Assembly: GCF_010233585.1 (NCBI RefSeq)
Contig: NZ_CP045997.1
Span: 186,001 to 250,000 of the forward strand
Direction of reading: 5' to 3'
Length of the DNA stretch: 64,000 nucleotides
From: Spirosoma endbachense
GTDB lineage: Bacteria; Bacteroidota; Bacteroidia; Cytophagales; Spirosomataceae
Numbering within the stretch: position 1 is the first letter of the stretch; the number at the start of each line of letters is the position of its first letter. The notes beneath the pieces were generated by a model. The model did no database searches and had not been told where the DNA came from. It saw nothing but the letters and a program-made list of their open reading frames with translations. Positions 41,599 through 50,862 of this stretch are shown here, piece by piece. Position numbers and translations under genes: made by a program.

Positions 41599-44061
41599 AT
41601 GAAGATATTTCTCCTTGTTCTCGTTATTTTTTTAGTTCCAGGTGATCTACTGGCTCAACAGTCAAAATCTGGAATCGTTACGGGTTCGGTGCAGGATACG
41701 AGTGGAAGACCGTTAGGCATGATGAGCCTACTACTGCTCAAAGCCACCGACTCGACTCTGGTGAAAGCGGCTGTCAGTAATGCGCGTGGGCATTACGACA
41801 TTGGGTTAATTCCTCCCGGAACCTACCGGATGTCTGGTTCACAGGTGGGCTATCAGAAAGTCTATTCCGAAGTATTCACAGTCGGTGATGAGCAATGGAA
41901 AATCCAACTGTTGCCGTTGACCATGCAGGAAGAAACCCGACAATTGACCAATGTGACCGTAAAAGCACAAAAGCCATTCATTGACCAGCAGATAGACAAA
42001 ACGGTTCTGAACGTTGAGAATAGTATTGTGGCAAGTGGTGGAACTGCACTCGAAGTGCTTGAAAAAGCACCCGGCGTTGTTGTCGATCTACAATCGGAAC
42101 GCATTAGCCTGAGAGGACGTGAAAATGTGCTGGTCATGATCGACGGAAAGCCGACGTACCTGTCTGGCAATCAGGTCCTGGATCTGTTACGCAACACGCC
42201 CAGTAATACCGTCGAGACCATTGAACTGATCACGAATCCACCGGCTCGCTACGATGCTGCCGGAACCGCTGGCATTATCAACATTCGCCTGAAACGTAAT
42301 AAATCAAGCCAGCCGCTTAACGGTAATCTGACCACCGGGATGGGGCAGGGGCGTTTCCCGAAATACAATACGGCCCTTACGCTTAATGCCCGAAAAGACA
42401 ACTGGAGTCTGTTCGGTAACTATGCCTTCGATCAGCGCGATTACTGGTCAGTAGCCACCATTGACCGGCGGTTTACATCGGCCGGGCAACCTAGGCTGAT
42501 TCGGCAGGACGGCTATCGACCCATTCAGAACACGACCCATACTTTACGGCTCGGCGCTGATTATGCGCTGGATAAACACAATACGATCGGTGTTTTGCTG
42601 AATGGCACCAGCGTCAGTAACAAATCGCAGGGAGGAACGGATAGCGACATTTTCAAATCCGGTGTTCTGACAACCTCCGAGCGAACACAGAATGACAACA
42701 GACGGAGCATTGATCGGTTGGCAGCAAACCTGAATTTCCGGCATCGATTCGACACGACAGGCCGAGGCAGTAAAGGGCGGGAGCTTATGGTGGATGTCGA
42801 TTATTCCGATGCGTCGTTTCGGCCGACTGAGCAGTTCGAAACCCGATTTCTAGATGACCAGGGATTAGAAACAGGGCCTCGGGATTTTCAGCGCCTGACT
42901 ACAAAATCAAAGGCGCTGATTCGAGCCGCAAAAATCGATTATAGTCACCCCATCGATAAACAAACCACTTTTGAGGCTGGTTGGAAAAGCAGTTATGTGA
43001 CGCTGAATAACGATTTGCTGGTTGAAACTAAACTTGCTGAAAATGGGCAAAATGTTCCCTGGCAGGTAGACAACGGCCGAACCAATCAGTTCGAATACCG
43101 GGAGATCATCCATGCAGCCTATCTTACGGGTCGTCGTACCTGGGCCGACTGGACCTTGCAGGTCGGCCTTCGTGCAGAACGAACGCAGACAGAGGCTTAT
43201 TCAGTTACAGCCCGGAATACCGTCGACCGTACCTATCTGAATCTGTTCCCCAATGTGTCGCTTACACGCACGGTTGGCGATAAACATCAGTTTCTGTACT
43301 CGTTTAGCCGTCGAATCGATCGCCCGGATTACCAATATCTGAATCCGTTCATCCGGATTTTTAGCCCGTACGCCTATCAGCAGGGGAACCCGTACCTGAA
43401 ACCGCAATTCACTGACGCCTTCCAGGTTGCCTACAGTTATAAAGAAGAAACGACAATTAGTTTTGGCTACAACCGAACCCGAGATGTGATTGTCGATATT
43501 AATGAACAGAACGATGCGACGGGCGAGACCCGGATCACCTTTACAAACCTGGCCGAGCAAACGAACATGGGAATTAATGTGAGCGCGCCCATCCGAATTA
43601 CGCCCTGGTGGTCATCCCGAAATTCGGCGAGCGTATTTCATACTGCCTATCAGGCCGAGATCGGTGGTACTCCGTTGGATTATAGCTGGTTAGCTACGAA
43701 TCTGACGAGCAATCATTCGTTCGTTTTTGCGAATGGTATCACCGCCGAACTGTCAGCATCTTACAATTCACCCTATGTATACAGTCAGAATAAAATGCAG
43801 GCATTCGGGCAACTAAGCGTTGGGGTTCAGAAAACACTCTGGCAAAAGAAAGCGACGTTACGTTTTAACTGGAGCGATTTGTTTCAGACGCAACGGTTTC
43901 GGGGAACGGTTCAATTCCAGAATATGGATTTCAACTTTGCGACCTATAGCGAAACCCGCGTTGCCCGACTGACATTTACGTACAATTTTGGCAATCGGGA
44001 GATCAAAGGAGCAGGTAATCGTCGGACGGTTTCCGAAGATGAACAACGTCGAATGAACTAA
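41599..44061 (+). CDS. Outer membrane beta-barrel protein with carboxypeptidase-like domain (OMP_b-brl_3 type)
   Basis: An 820-residue TonB-receptor-like protein. A signal peptide (MKIFLLVLVIFLVPGDLLAQ) precedes a carboxypeptidase-regulatory-like domain (GIVTGSVQDTSGRPLGMMSLLLLKATDSTLVKAAVSNARGHYDIGLIPPGTYR), a plug (VLEKAPGVVVDLQSERISLRGRENVLVMIDGKP) and a barrel rich in aromatic strands (FSRRIDRPDYQYLNPFIRIFSPYAYQQGNPYLKPQ). That last motif marks the OMP_b-brl_3 family of Bacteroidota. The substrate is unknown, and there is no SusD partner. The extreme C-terminus (SEDEQRRMN) runs past the last strand, unlike typical barrels ending in Phe. Confidence 0.87.
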   Translation: MKIFLLVLVIFLVPGDLLAQQSKSGIVTGSVQDTSGRPLGMMSLLLLKATDSTLVKAAVSNARGHYDIGLIPPGTYRMSGSQVGYQKVYSEVFTVGDEQWKIQLLPLTMQEETRQLTNVTVKAQKPFIDQQIDKTVLNVENSIVASGGTALEVLEKAPGVVVDLQSERISLRGRENVLVMIDGKPTYLSGNQVLDLLRNTPSNTVETIELITNPPARYDAAGTAGIINIRLKRNKSSQPLNGNLTTGMGQGRFPKYNTALTLNARKDNWSLFGNYAFDQRDYWSVATIDRRFTSAGQPRLIRQDGYRPIQNTTHTLRLGADYALDKHNTIGVLLNGTSVSNKSQGGTDSDIFKSGVLTTSERTQNDNRRSIDRLAANLNFRHRFDTTGRGSKGRELMVDVDYSDASFRPTEQFETRFLDDQGLETGPRDFQRLTTKSKALIRAAKIDYSHPIDKQTTFEAGWKSSYVTLNNDLLVETKLAENGQNVPWQVDNGRTNQFEYREIIHAAYLTGRRTWADWTLQVGLRAERTQTEAYSVTARNTVDRTYLNLFPNVSLTRTVGDKHQFLYSFSRRIDRPDYQYLNPFIRIFSPYAYQQGNPYLKPQFTDAFQVAYSYKEETTISFGYNRTRDVIVDINEQNDATGETRITFTNLAEQTNMGINVSAPIRITPWWSSRNSASVFHTAYQAEIGGTPLDYSWLATNLTSNHSFVFANGITAELSASYNSPYVYSQNKMQAFGQLSVGVQKTLWQKKATLRFNWSDLFQTQRFRGTVQFQNMDFNFATYSETRVARLTFTYNFGNREIKGAGNRRTVSEDEQRRMN

Positions 44062-44154
44062 TGAATAAATTTTCGATCCAGAGATAGTAAGGTCAAAATA
44101 GGTCAGGTGGGCTATTAGTAAGATCGTTTCCTATCAACTTAACATGGTAATAAT

Positions 44155-44604
44155 ATGACTAAAGTAGCAAAGAGCGAATGGTATCCGGGTAAAAAACTGA
44201 TTATCACTCAACTCAGTGGAGACATTAAAGAAGCTGACGTAGTTCTCTGGGAGAAATCGCTTCAGGATACTCTGGCCCAAATTGGTGATCATGGTAGTTT
44301 CAAGATTTTTATTAACCTCCATGGTTTCACGGCAACAGATTTCGCCACCCACAAACAATTTAGGGGGATTATCCCGGAAACATTGGCTCGATACGGCTGG
44401 AAAGTCGGCTACGTCGATTTGTTCGTGGAGGCTGCCAAAATGCGCTACACCAATACCAGAGGAATTACCTGCGTGGCGGCTGCGCACACGCATCAGGATG
44501 CTTTGAAGATTGATGCCTACGAACAACGCTTTGGCAGAGAAAACGAACACTTTTTCACTGACCCACAAAAAGCATACGAATGGATCGACAGCGTTGACTT
44601 ATAA
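44155..44604 (+). CDS. SpoIIAA/STAS-like hypothetical protein
   Basis: A 149-residue soluble protein without signal sequence. Alternating strands and helices (KKLIITQLSGDIKEADVVLWEKSLQD, KIFINLHGFTATDFATHKQFR, GYVDLFVEAAKM, AAHTHQDALKIDAYEQRFGRENEHFFTDPQKAYEWI) suggest the SpoIIAA-like STAS fold seen in DUF3478-type proteins, in which a small protein binds lipid or regulators. There is no anti-sigma partner nearby. Its stop (TTATAA at 44599-44604) overlaps the stop of the deacetylase remnant on the other strand. Confidence 0.55.
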   Translation: MTKVAKSEWYPGKKLIITQLSGDIKEADVVLWEKSLQDTLAQIGDHGSFKIFINLHGFTATDFATHKQFRGIIPETLARYGWKVGYVDLFVEAAKMRYTNTRGITCVAAAHTHQDALKIDAYEQRFGRENEHFFTDPQKAYEWIDSVDL

Positions 44605-44703
44605 CGGATTGACTTTTACAAGTTGGTATGAACTGGTTTGTCGTTCGGAAGGAGGTCATGCCGAACCGCTAACGCATTTTGATGCGATCCATACCTACAC
44701 CTG
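44599..44703 (-). pseudogene. Remnant of a polysaccharide deacetylase 3' end
   Basis: Read on the minus strand the sequence ends RQTSSYQLVKVNPL and stop, matching LQTSAYQLVKVNRL at the end of the intact GH9-CE4 gene that stops at 48045. At DNA level about 45 bases next to the stop are close to identical and similarity continues with a 1-base deletion and an in-frame stop further up. Similarity fades by about 44703. It is a broken copy of the last 20-35 codons. Confidence 0.7.
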
Positions 44704-44719
44704 ACTGTTTAGAGGTTGT

Positions 44720-47707
44720 TTACAGTGGAATTCGGATTTCTACCCTGGTACCGGTCAATGGCTCTGCTTTATCAATGATTGTCAGCGTTGCTTCTTTCCC
44801 CATCTGCTGATTAAAGGCATCGAAGGTGTCCTTGGTGATCGATTCACCACGGGAGGTGTGTCCTTCTTTTTTGCTGCTATTGGCTCGACCAACGCCGTTG
44901 TCTTCGATAATGCAGAGTAGTGTATCGGCTTGTTTTTCAACCTGTATACGCAGCAGTTTGTCGCCAGTTTTGGGCATTAATCCGTGCCATATCGCATTTT
45001 CCACAAAAGGCTGAAACAGCATGGGCGGTAGTAACGTATCATAGAGACTATCCGCGTCGTCGATAATAAATTGATAACTAAACTCATTATTGAACCGCAT
45101 GGCTTCCAGTTCTACATACATTTTCAGGGTTTCGATCACCTGCTCTAATTTCATTTGCTGGTAATTCGAATTCTCTAAAATCTTCCTGACTAGTTTAGAA
45201 AATTTAGAGAGGTATTTTACGCCTTCAATCGCTTTATTGGTAATAATGAAATTTTGTATGGAATTGAGCGAGTTGAAAATAAAGTGCGGATTCATCTGAC
45301 TTTGGAGCGCTTTTAGCTTCCACTCGCTAATCTGGAGCGCTGATTTATGTTTTTCGTTCAGGAAGCGAATTCTAATCTGAACGATCGCCCATATAGCACT
45401 GGCTATCAACAAGGCAAGCAGGGTACGGAACCACCAGGTTTGCCAGAAAGGGGGAGTAATGGTAAACGCAAATGTTGCCTCCTGACGACTCTCTACCCCA
45501 TCGGCATTGATGGCCTTTACATGCAGAACATAGGAATTTGGGGATAGGTTATTGGCCGTAATACTGTTTTGGCTCGACAATGCCGACCAGGTAGCTCCGG
45601 GCAGGCCAGCGAGCTTATAGGTATAGCGGATTCCGGAGGGGTCGCTTAAGCTGATACCAGTAAATTGAAAATTGAGCGAATTCTGGAAATACGGCAATTC
45701 CTCATTCGCAACAACAGTGCTGGCACCGGTCGACGGTTCATGCGTGTTTTGCGCTAACTGAGCCGAAACAATATGAACGGGTGGGTTCGTAGAGGTCTTT
45801 GGAATCGCTGATAGGACGAAACGCATGGCTCCTTTTGAGGTACCTGCCCATAGGTTGCCATCATTGTCTTTCAGGAAGGATACGATCTGCCATGTATTGT
45901 CAAGAATACCACTATTCCGGTTAAAAATTCGGGATCTGTACTGTCCTTTTTCTTTAGGCCGTTTCAGGTCAATACGCATAATACCGCCAAATGATCCTAC
46001 CCATAATTGCCCTTCATTATCAAATTCCAGATCGAGTACACTGTCATTCTGTAGCCCCTGGCGCGTGGTAATTGTCTCAACCGAAACGATGGCTCCCTGC
46101 TTGTCTAGCCTGATTTTGCGGATGCCTTTGCCAATCGTACCCACCCAGATAGCGCCTTCGGAGTCGGTTTTTATGGACTGAATAAATACCTGTTCAGTAT
46201 TTGTTTTTTTAGACAGATCTGTCCAGTGTTTACCGTCAAAAATGCGTAGCCCGTACGTGCCAATCCACAATCGATTTTGCTTGTCCTGATACAGCGCCAG
46301 GATATCATCGACGGCCATAGCCGGGGGAGAATTAATCGTAGTCCATTGGCCCTGTTGGTATCTAAATAGTTTTTCCCGGTTGCCCATCCAGATGACATCG
46401 TGAAGTGTATCTTCCAGGAAGGCCGAACAGAATTTTCCGGTCGACGTTATTTTGTTTATCTGACTACTACTGAATTTAAAAACACCATCAGCATCACAGG
46501 AAAGCCATAAATTTCCTTTATGGTCGAACCGGGTAAAATGAATAGGCAGGCCGCTGGGTTTTGTTCCGGTAAAGGTTGGGAATGGCTGAAAAAGCCGACC
46601 ACGCTGGTAAGCCGTAAAAGCTCCATTGCAGCCGCCAAAATAAATAACGCCATTTTTGTCTTTGCCAAGCGAATAGACTTCGTCATTCAGCAACCCGTTG
46701 GCTTTGGTGAAAACATCAATAAACCGCTCTCTGCACTGAATTAACCCCTCCGGCGTCGTGAGCCATATATTTCCTTCAGAATCCTTACTTATGCCCAGAC
46801 ATTTATCGCTGGGTAGACTGTTTTGCGCGTTTAGCAGGGTGACTTTGCCATTGTCAATGCAAATAGCACCCTGGTTGGTTGCCAGCCATAATCGCTGACG
46901 CTTATCGGTCAGTATATCAAATACGCGCAGTTTACTGGGGAGTATCGCCGAATACAGGGGTGTAGCCGTTCCCGATTTGTATTCGAGTATCCCCTGTTCG
47001 TAGGTGCCGATCAGCATCCGATTGCCGATGTGTACCAGACAGCGTGCTTCAATGGGTTTACCATCGGGGTATTTTATTTCGGTAAATCGATTTTTATCGA
47101 ATAAAAAAAGATGGTAGGTATTACTGACCAGCAACTGTCCGGAAGGCATCTGGCAAACACCCCAAAGATGACTGACAGGTTGATTCTGTACATCGAGTTG
47201 AAAGAGCTTCGGTGTTGCGCCGGGATTATCGAAGCAAAGCAGGCCTTGAGCACTGGTAGCCCAAATACGTCCGTCCCGATCCTGCGTAATTCCGAAAACA
47301 CGTTCAATAGGTACGTTGCCTGCTGAGGTAATATTTTGGAAGCGGCCCTGTTTCCAGATACTAATGCCGTTGAAGGTGCCAATCCAGATATTTTGGTCTT
47401 TATCCTGAAATAAGCTAAGTGCCTGATTGTTAACTAATCCGTTGTTAAGGGTGAAATTTTTGAAAGTTGCTCCATCGAATCGGCCAACACCGCCATAAGT
47501 ACCCACCCACAAATAGCCATCGCGATCCTGAAGTGAAGCAAAACAATAAGACGAGGGTAACCCATCATTGGCCGAAAATTGCCGACACATAAAAGGCTGG
47601 GCGTTAGCGCTCAAAACAGCAATCAATGCTGTGTAAATCAGTAGCAGAATTGGCAATACCTTACAGCCTCTTGTGCTTGATAGGTCAGGCTGGTACTCAT
47701 AGATCAT
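44720..47707 (-). CDS. Orphan sensor histidine kinase: Reg_prop propeller, Y_Y_Y, LytS-type kinase
   Basis: A 995-residue inner-membrane sensor. Start at the ATG at 47707 gives a signal/anchor (about residues 15-37). Fourteen or so two-component-regulator propeller repeats follow (DRDGYLWVGTYGGVGRFDG, DKDQNIWIGTFNGISIW and similar), which form paired beta-propellers in the periplasm. A Y_Y_Y domain (about 700-770, SLSDPSGIRYTYKLAGLPG), a transmembrane helix (TLLALLIASAIWAIVQIRI), a His_kinase block with the phospho-acceptor in QMNPHFIFNSLNSIQNFI, and an ATPase (FVENAIWHGLMP, IEDNGVGRANS) complete it. LytS-type kinases usually signal to a LytTR response regulator, but none is adjacent. Neighbouring GH9-CE4 suggests a glycan signal. 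Confidence 0.92.
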   Translation of the reverse strand: MIYEYQPDLSSTRGCKVLPILLLIYTALIAVLSANAQPFMCRQFSANDGLPSSYCFASLQDRDGYLWVGTYGGVGRFDGATFKNFTLNNGLVNNQALSLFQDKDQNIWIGTFNGISIWKQGRFQNITSAGNVPIERVFGITQDRDGRIWATSAQGLLCFDNPGATPKLFQLDVQNQPVSHLWGVCQMPSGQLLVSNTYHLFLFDKNRFTEIKYPDGKPIEARCLVHIGNRMLIGTYEQGILEYKSGTATPLYSAILPSKLRVFDILTDKRQRLWLATNQGAICIDNGKVTLLNAQNSLPSDKCLGISKDSEGNIWLTTPEGLIQCRERFIDVFTKANGLLNDEVYSLGKDKNGVIYFGGCNGAFTAYQRGRLFQPFPTFTGTKPSGLPIHFTRFDHKGNLWLSCDADGVFKFSSSQINKITSTGKFCSAFLEDTLHDVIWMGNREKLFRYQQGQWTTINSPPAMAVDDILALYQDKQNRLWIGTYGLRIFDGKHWTDLSKKTNTEQVFIQSIKTDSEGAIWVGTIGKGIRKIRLDKQGAIVSVETITTRQGLQNDSVLDLEFDNEGQLWVGSFGGIMRIDLKRPKEKGQYRSRIFNRNSGILDNTWQIVSFLKDNDGNLWAGTSKGAMRFVLSAIPKTSTNPPVHIVSAQLAQNTHEPSTGASTVVANEELPYFQNSLNFQFTGISLSDPSGIRYTYKLAGLPGATWSALSSQNSITANNLSPNSYVLHVKAINADGVESRQEATFAFTITPPFWQTWWFRTLLALLIASAIWAIVQIRIRFLNEKHKSALQISEWKLKALQSQMNPHFIFNSLNSIQNFIITNKAIEGVKYLSKFSKLVRKILENSNYQQMKLEQVIETLKMYVELEAMRFNNEFSYQFIIDDADSLYDTLLPPMLFQPFVENAIWHGLMPKTGDKLLRIQVEKQADTLLCIIEDNGVGRANSSKKEGHTSRGESITKDTFDAFNQQMGKEATLTIIDKAEPLTGTRVEIRIPL

Positions 47708-48044
47708 GTTCGTTGATGAACGATTATTGTGGATGAATACCGAGTGGGCCGAAGTAATTCTGCTTTGGTTTTTCGCTCGATACACGTACTTGCTTGTAGG
47801 TAAGTCGACAAAAAAAGACTTTTTTAAACTAGAAAACAACCTATGTAACCCTATTTAGTTTTGATGGGCTTGGGCTGCTCTAGTACTGGCTATTTGTTTG
47901 GGCGGACAGCTAAAATTCTTAACCGACCGAAGGAGGTTCTGATGGCCTCAGAGAACTTCCATTCATAGTATTAGTCACATATAGAATCAGCAAAGACAAT
48001 TCCACTTTGTATCGATTCACGAAGGTGATCACGCCAACGTTCAC

Positions 48045-50609
48045 TTATAACCGATTGACCTTTACCAGTTGGTAAGCGCTGGTTTGTAGCTCTGTCAACA
48101 AGTCATCCAGATAGTCGTATAGTTTATCGGTGCGGGCGGGATCTGTACCGATGTGCATCAGTAAAATAAATCCATTCAAACCCGTGGCTGACCGTTGCTG
48201 GTGATCACGAATGGATTGAAGAATTGTCTGGCTGTCGCGGTAATTACTGGCCTCTGGTGTGGTGTAATCGGCGTGGCTTAGGGTGCCTGGGGTATAGTTA
48301 ATAAGTTGTAAACCTGCGCTTTGCGTCCAGATCGAAATGCTGTCATTATACCATTCGTAGGGAGGTAAAAATAGTTTTGCTTTACTTCGTTGGATGCCAA
48401 ACCGGCCCAGAGCTGCGTAATTCGCTTTAAGGTCTTTACTGAACTCCTCATGGGTGACGAGTAAACTGTCACGCTTGGTCCAGTCGCAGTAGAGAAGGTG
48501 CTGATCAGAGTGGGGACCGATGTAATGACCATCACGACGAAGCTGCTGTACCAATGAAGCGTTGGCCCGATTACGCAGGAAACGTCCGGTCAGAAAGAAC
48601 GACGCTCGTACGTTGTGTTTTCGCAGAACACGAGCAATCGTAGTTCCACCATCGGCAAATTCGTCGCCTGTAAAGACCAGGGCGAGTTGCCGGACGCTCG
48701 TATCGCCCCGAATTTTGGCGCCCTTGAAGTAAGTGGACTTTGCGTCCACATTCGCCTGCTGATTTCCTGCAGCTAACGATTGAGTCAGTGCGGCTGGTTT
48801 CGGTCGTTTTTCGGACTGTTTAGCGGCCAACAGGTAAACGAGTGATGCTGTACCGTCCATTGTGGGCTCATTGGTACTGTAGTCACCAAAATCGTCGTGA
48901 TAGACGGCAACATCACTTTGAAAGGCAGCATACTCGTCGGGCGCATGGAGCGTAATCCCGATCAGGTTTTTGTAGATACTACCTCGTACGGGTCCGTCAA
49001 CGAGCCCACCATCAATGGGGTATTGTTTCAAATGAGTAAATGCCGAGTGCGGATCGGCAGGTGTATCTGCGTTGGCGGGCAGGCCATACACAAAACTCGT
49101 TCCCCACGGATTGCAGCCAAACAGCCAGTCAAAATTGGCTTGTTCAAGTGCGGCATATTGCTGATCGCTGGTAAGTTGCCGATACCAGAGGCATTGGGTT
49201 GCGAACGAGGTCGTAAGATTATTGCTGCACCAAATGAAAGGCACTCCCCGATAAAACGCATTTTGTTTTGCCCGTTGCCAAACGGTTTCGATGCCTCGTT
49301 TATAGAAGTCAGTAACCGTTTTTCGCTGACTGGCGGGGAACCGTTTGGCCAGCTCAGCATGACCGATATTGACGAACGGATACCACTGATAATGGCGAGC
49401 CGTATCATTCTCGATCCAGGGCGTAATTGGCTCCTGACGGGCAAACTTCAGCGCGGTGCTACGCCATTGCCCAGCCTGTTTGCTGGTAGTCCCCGACAGA
49501 TTTAATTGTTCAACGGCGGCCAGTTCCATATCATCCACGTAATTATCTTCTTCGTAGAAATAGGGTGCCCGTCCAGGCGCTGTTTGTGCGTTTCCGGGTT
49601 TTTGTTCCCCGAGTTTATAGGCCGATTGCGCCCGCTGCCGAAGCCGGTCAATATAGACCCGATCAACATAATCCGCTGGGAGTTTCCGCATGAGCTGGTA
49701 GCCCAGAGCCAGTGCACTGCTAACTTTCCCGGCCGTCGACGCGACACCTGTTGCCCGATTTTTATATTTAAACAGACCCTGTGGTTCACCCGTTGCGAAG
49801 TAAACGGGGCGTTCAAAGCCCTTGCCGTAAAAATTGTCTTCCTTCGGAATGCGTAACCCTGCATGATCACGGTCGTCGCCCAACTGATTGAACAGCCAAT
49901 CGTCGCTTGGGTGCATTTTCATCAGCCAGTCGAGGCCCCAGCGCGCTTCGTCGAGCACATCGGGTTGCCCGTTCGCTCCCGTCAGGCCGTTTGTCTGGTG
50001 TTGATCGGTAAAGGCATCCGGAAAGTCGCGGAGGGCGGCCAGCAGATGATAAGTAGCATTGGCGGAGGTTGTCACATATTGCAGATAGTCGGACGCATCG
50101 TGCCAGCCTCCGGACGCATCGATATGGGTACTATCGGGCATGGGGCCATACATCGTATAGCCATCGTGGGTGTGGCAGGAGTCTTTTAGAAAGGGGTTGT
50201 AGCCACTGCGTTGCTGACGCATGTACCGCAGGCAGAAATCAGCCGCACCATCGTATACGTTCTCATCAATGCGGAATGTAGGCGACCGTGTGCCTTCATC
50301 GGTGCGAAGGTAAAAGCGACCTTGTTGCCGGAATGCCGAAAAGTTGAGTCGGTACGTCTGCTGGAATGGTCCGTATGCGCCGAATGCCTGTCCAACTTCA
50401 CGTTGCCAGACAACCTGATCGGTCTCGGCATTGACGATCTGAAAACGGGCCGTTTTCTTCTCCGTCAGGCTTCCCCACACGGCTGTTTTAGGGCTGGATG
50501 GTCGGTAACCTAATAAGTTTACCCGAATAACCGCTGATTCATCGGCGCGCAACATAAACGCAGACAGAGCGACCGATAGACACAGAAAAAAAAGCAAGCG
50601 ACTCATCAT
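48045..50609 (-). CDS. Exported GH9 glycosidase fused to CE4 polysaccharide deacetylase
   Basis: An 854-residue exported enzyme (signal peptide within residues 1-22). Residues about 25-110 are the immunoglobulin-like CelD_N domain (IRVNLLGYRPSSPKTAVW). The GH9 (alpha/alpha)6 barrel spans about 120-605, with the nucleophile/base region GGWHDASDYLQYVTTS, DVLDEARWGLDWLMKMH, and the acid in FGDYSTNEPTMDGTASLVYLL. Residues about 635-854 are a NodB-type deacetylase: FTGDEFADGG (metal Asp), ASFFLTGRFLRN, and HSDQHLLY (HxxxH ligands). GH9 includes endoglucanases and exo-glucosaminidases, so deacetylation plus cleavage of an amino-sugar polymer such as chitin is plausible but inferred. Confidence 0.88.
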   Translation of the reverse strand: MMSRLLFFLCLSVALSAFMLRADESAVIRVNLLGYRPSSPKTAVWGSLTEKKTARFQIVNAETDQVVWQREVGQAFGAYGPFQQTYRLNFSAFRQQGRFYLRTDEGTRSPTFRIDENVYDGAADFCLRYMRQQRSGYNPFLKDSCHTHDGYTMYGPMPDSTHIDASGGWHDASDYLQYVTTSANATYHLLAALRDFPDAFTDQHQTNGLTGANGQPDVLDEARWGLDWLMKMHPSDDWLFNQLGDDRDHAGLRIPKEDNFYGKGFERPVYFATGEPQGLFKYKNRATGVASTAGKVSSALALGYQLMRKLPADYVDRVYIDRLRQRAQSAYKLGEQKPGNAQTAPGRAPYFYEEDNYVDDMELAAVEQLNLSGTTSKQAGQWRSTALKFARQEPITPWIENDTARHYQWYPFVNIGHAELAKRFPASQRKTVTDFYKRGIETVWQRAKQNAFYRGVPFIWCSNNLTTSFATQCLWYRQLTSDQQYAALEQANFDWLFGCNPWGTSFVYGLPANADTPADPHSAFTHLKQYPIDGGLVDGPVRGSIYKNLIGITLHAPDEYAAFQSDVAVYHDDFGDYSTNEPTMDGTASLVYLLAAKQSEKRPKPAALTQSLAAGNQQANVDAKSTYFKGAKIRGDTSVRQLALVFTGDEFADGGTTIARVLRKHNVRASFFLTGRFLRNRANASLVQQLRRDGHYIGPHSDQHLLYCDWTKRDSLLVTHEEFSKDLKANYAALGRFGIQRSKAKLFLPPYEWYNDSISIWTQSAGLQLINYTPGTLSHADYTTPEASNYRDSQTILQSIRDHQQRSATGLNGFILLMHIGTDPARTDKLYDYLDDLLTELQTSAYQLVKVNRL

Positions 50610-50754
50610 AACGAACCAACAGGCATTACAGGGCCTGTTCTATCCGGGCAAAATAAACGCATTTTCGGGATAGAATAGCGATCAAGTAGAATTGTGTTGT
50701 CGAATGCAACCGAGCTCAATCACCAAGTGCCAGTATGTCAGCCTTGTCCGTGGT

Positions 50755-50852
50755 TTATATTCTCAGGGTTTTCACTTCGAGCCGTGCCACGGTTACTAAT
50801 TTTGCGAAAACAAACCGTGGCACGGCTCGAAGTGAAAACCCTGAGAATATAA
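50755..50852. repeat. 40-bp perfect palindrome arm, GAGCCGTGCCAC family
   Basis: Bases 50755-50794 pair exactly with 50813-50852 across an 18-base loop. The core CGAGCCGTGCCAC and the loop-side CAAACC match the copy at 4273-4380, while the outer arms are unrelated. It ends 10 bases before the stop of the EamA gene on the minus strand, so it probably terminates that operon. The remaining bases of the gap (50610-50754) show nothing I can support. Confidence 0.8.
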
Positions 50853-50862
50853 GAAAGTGAAG

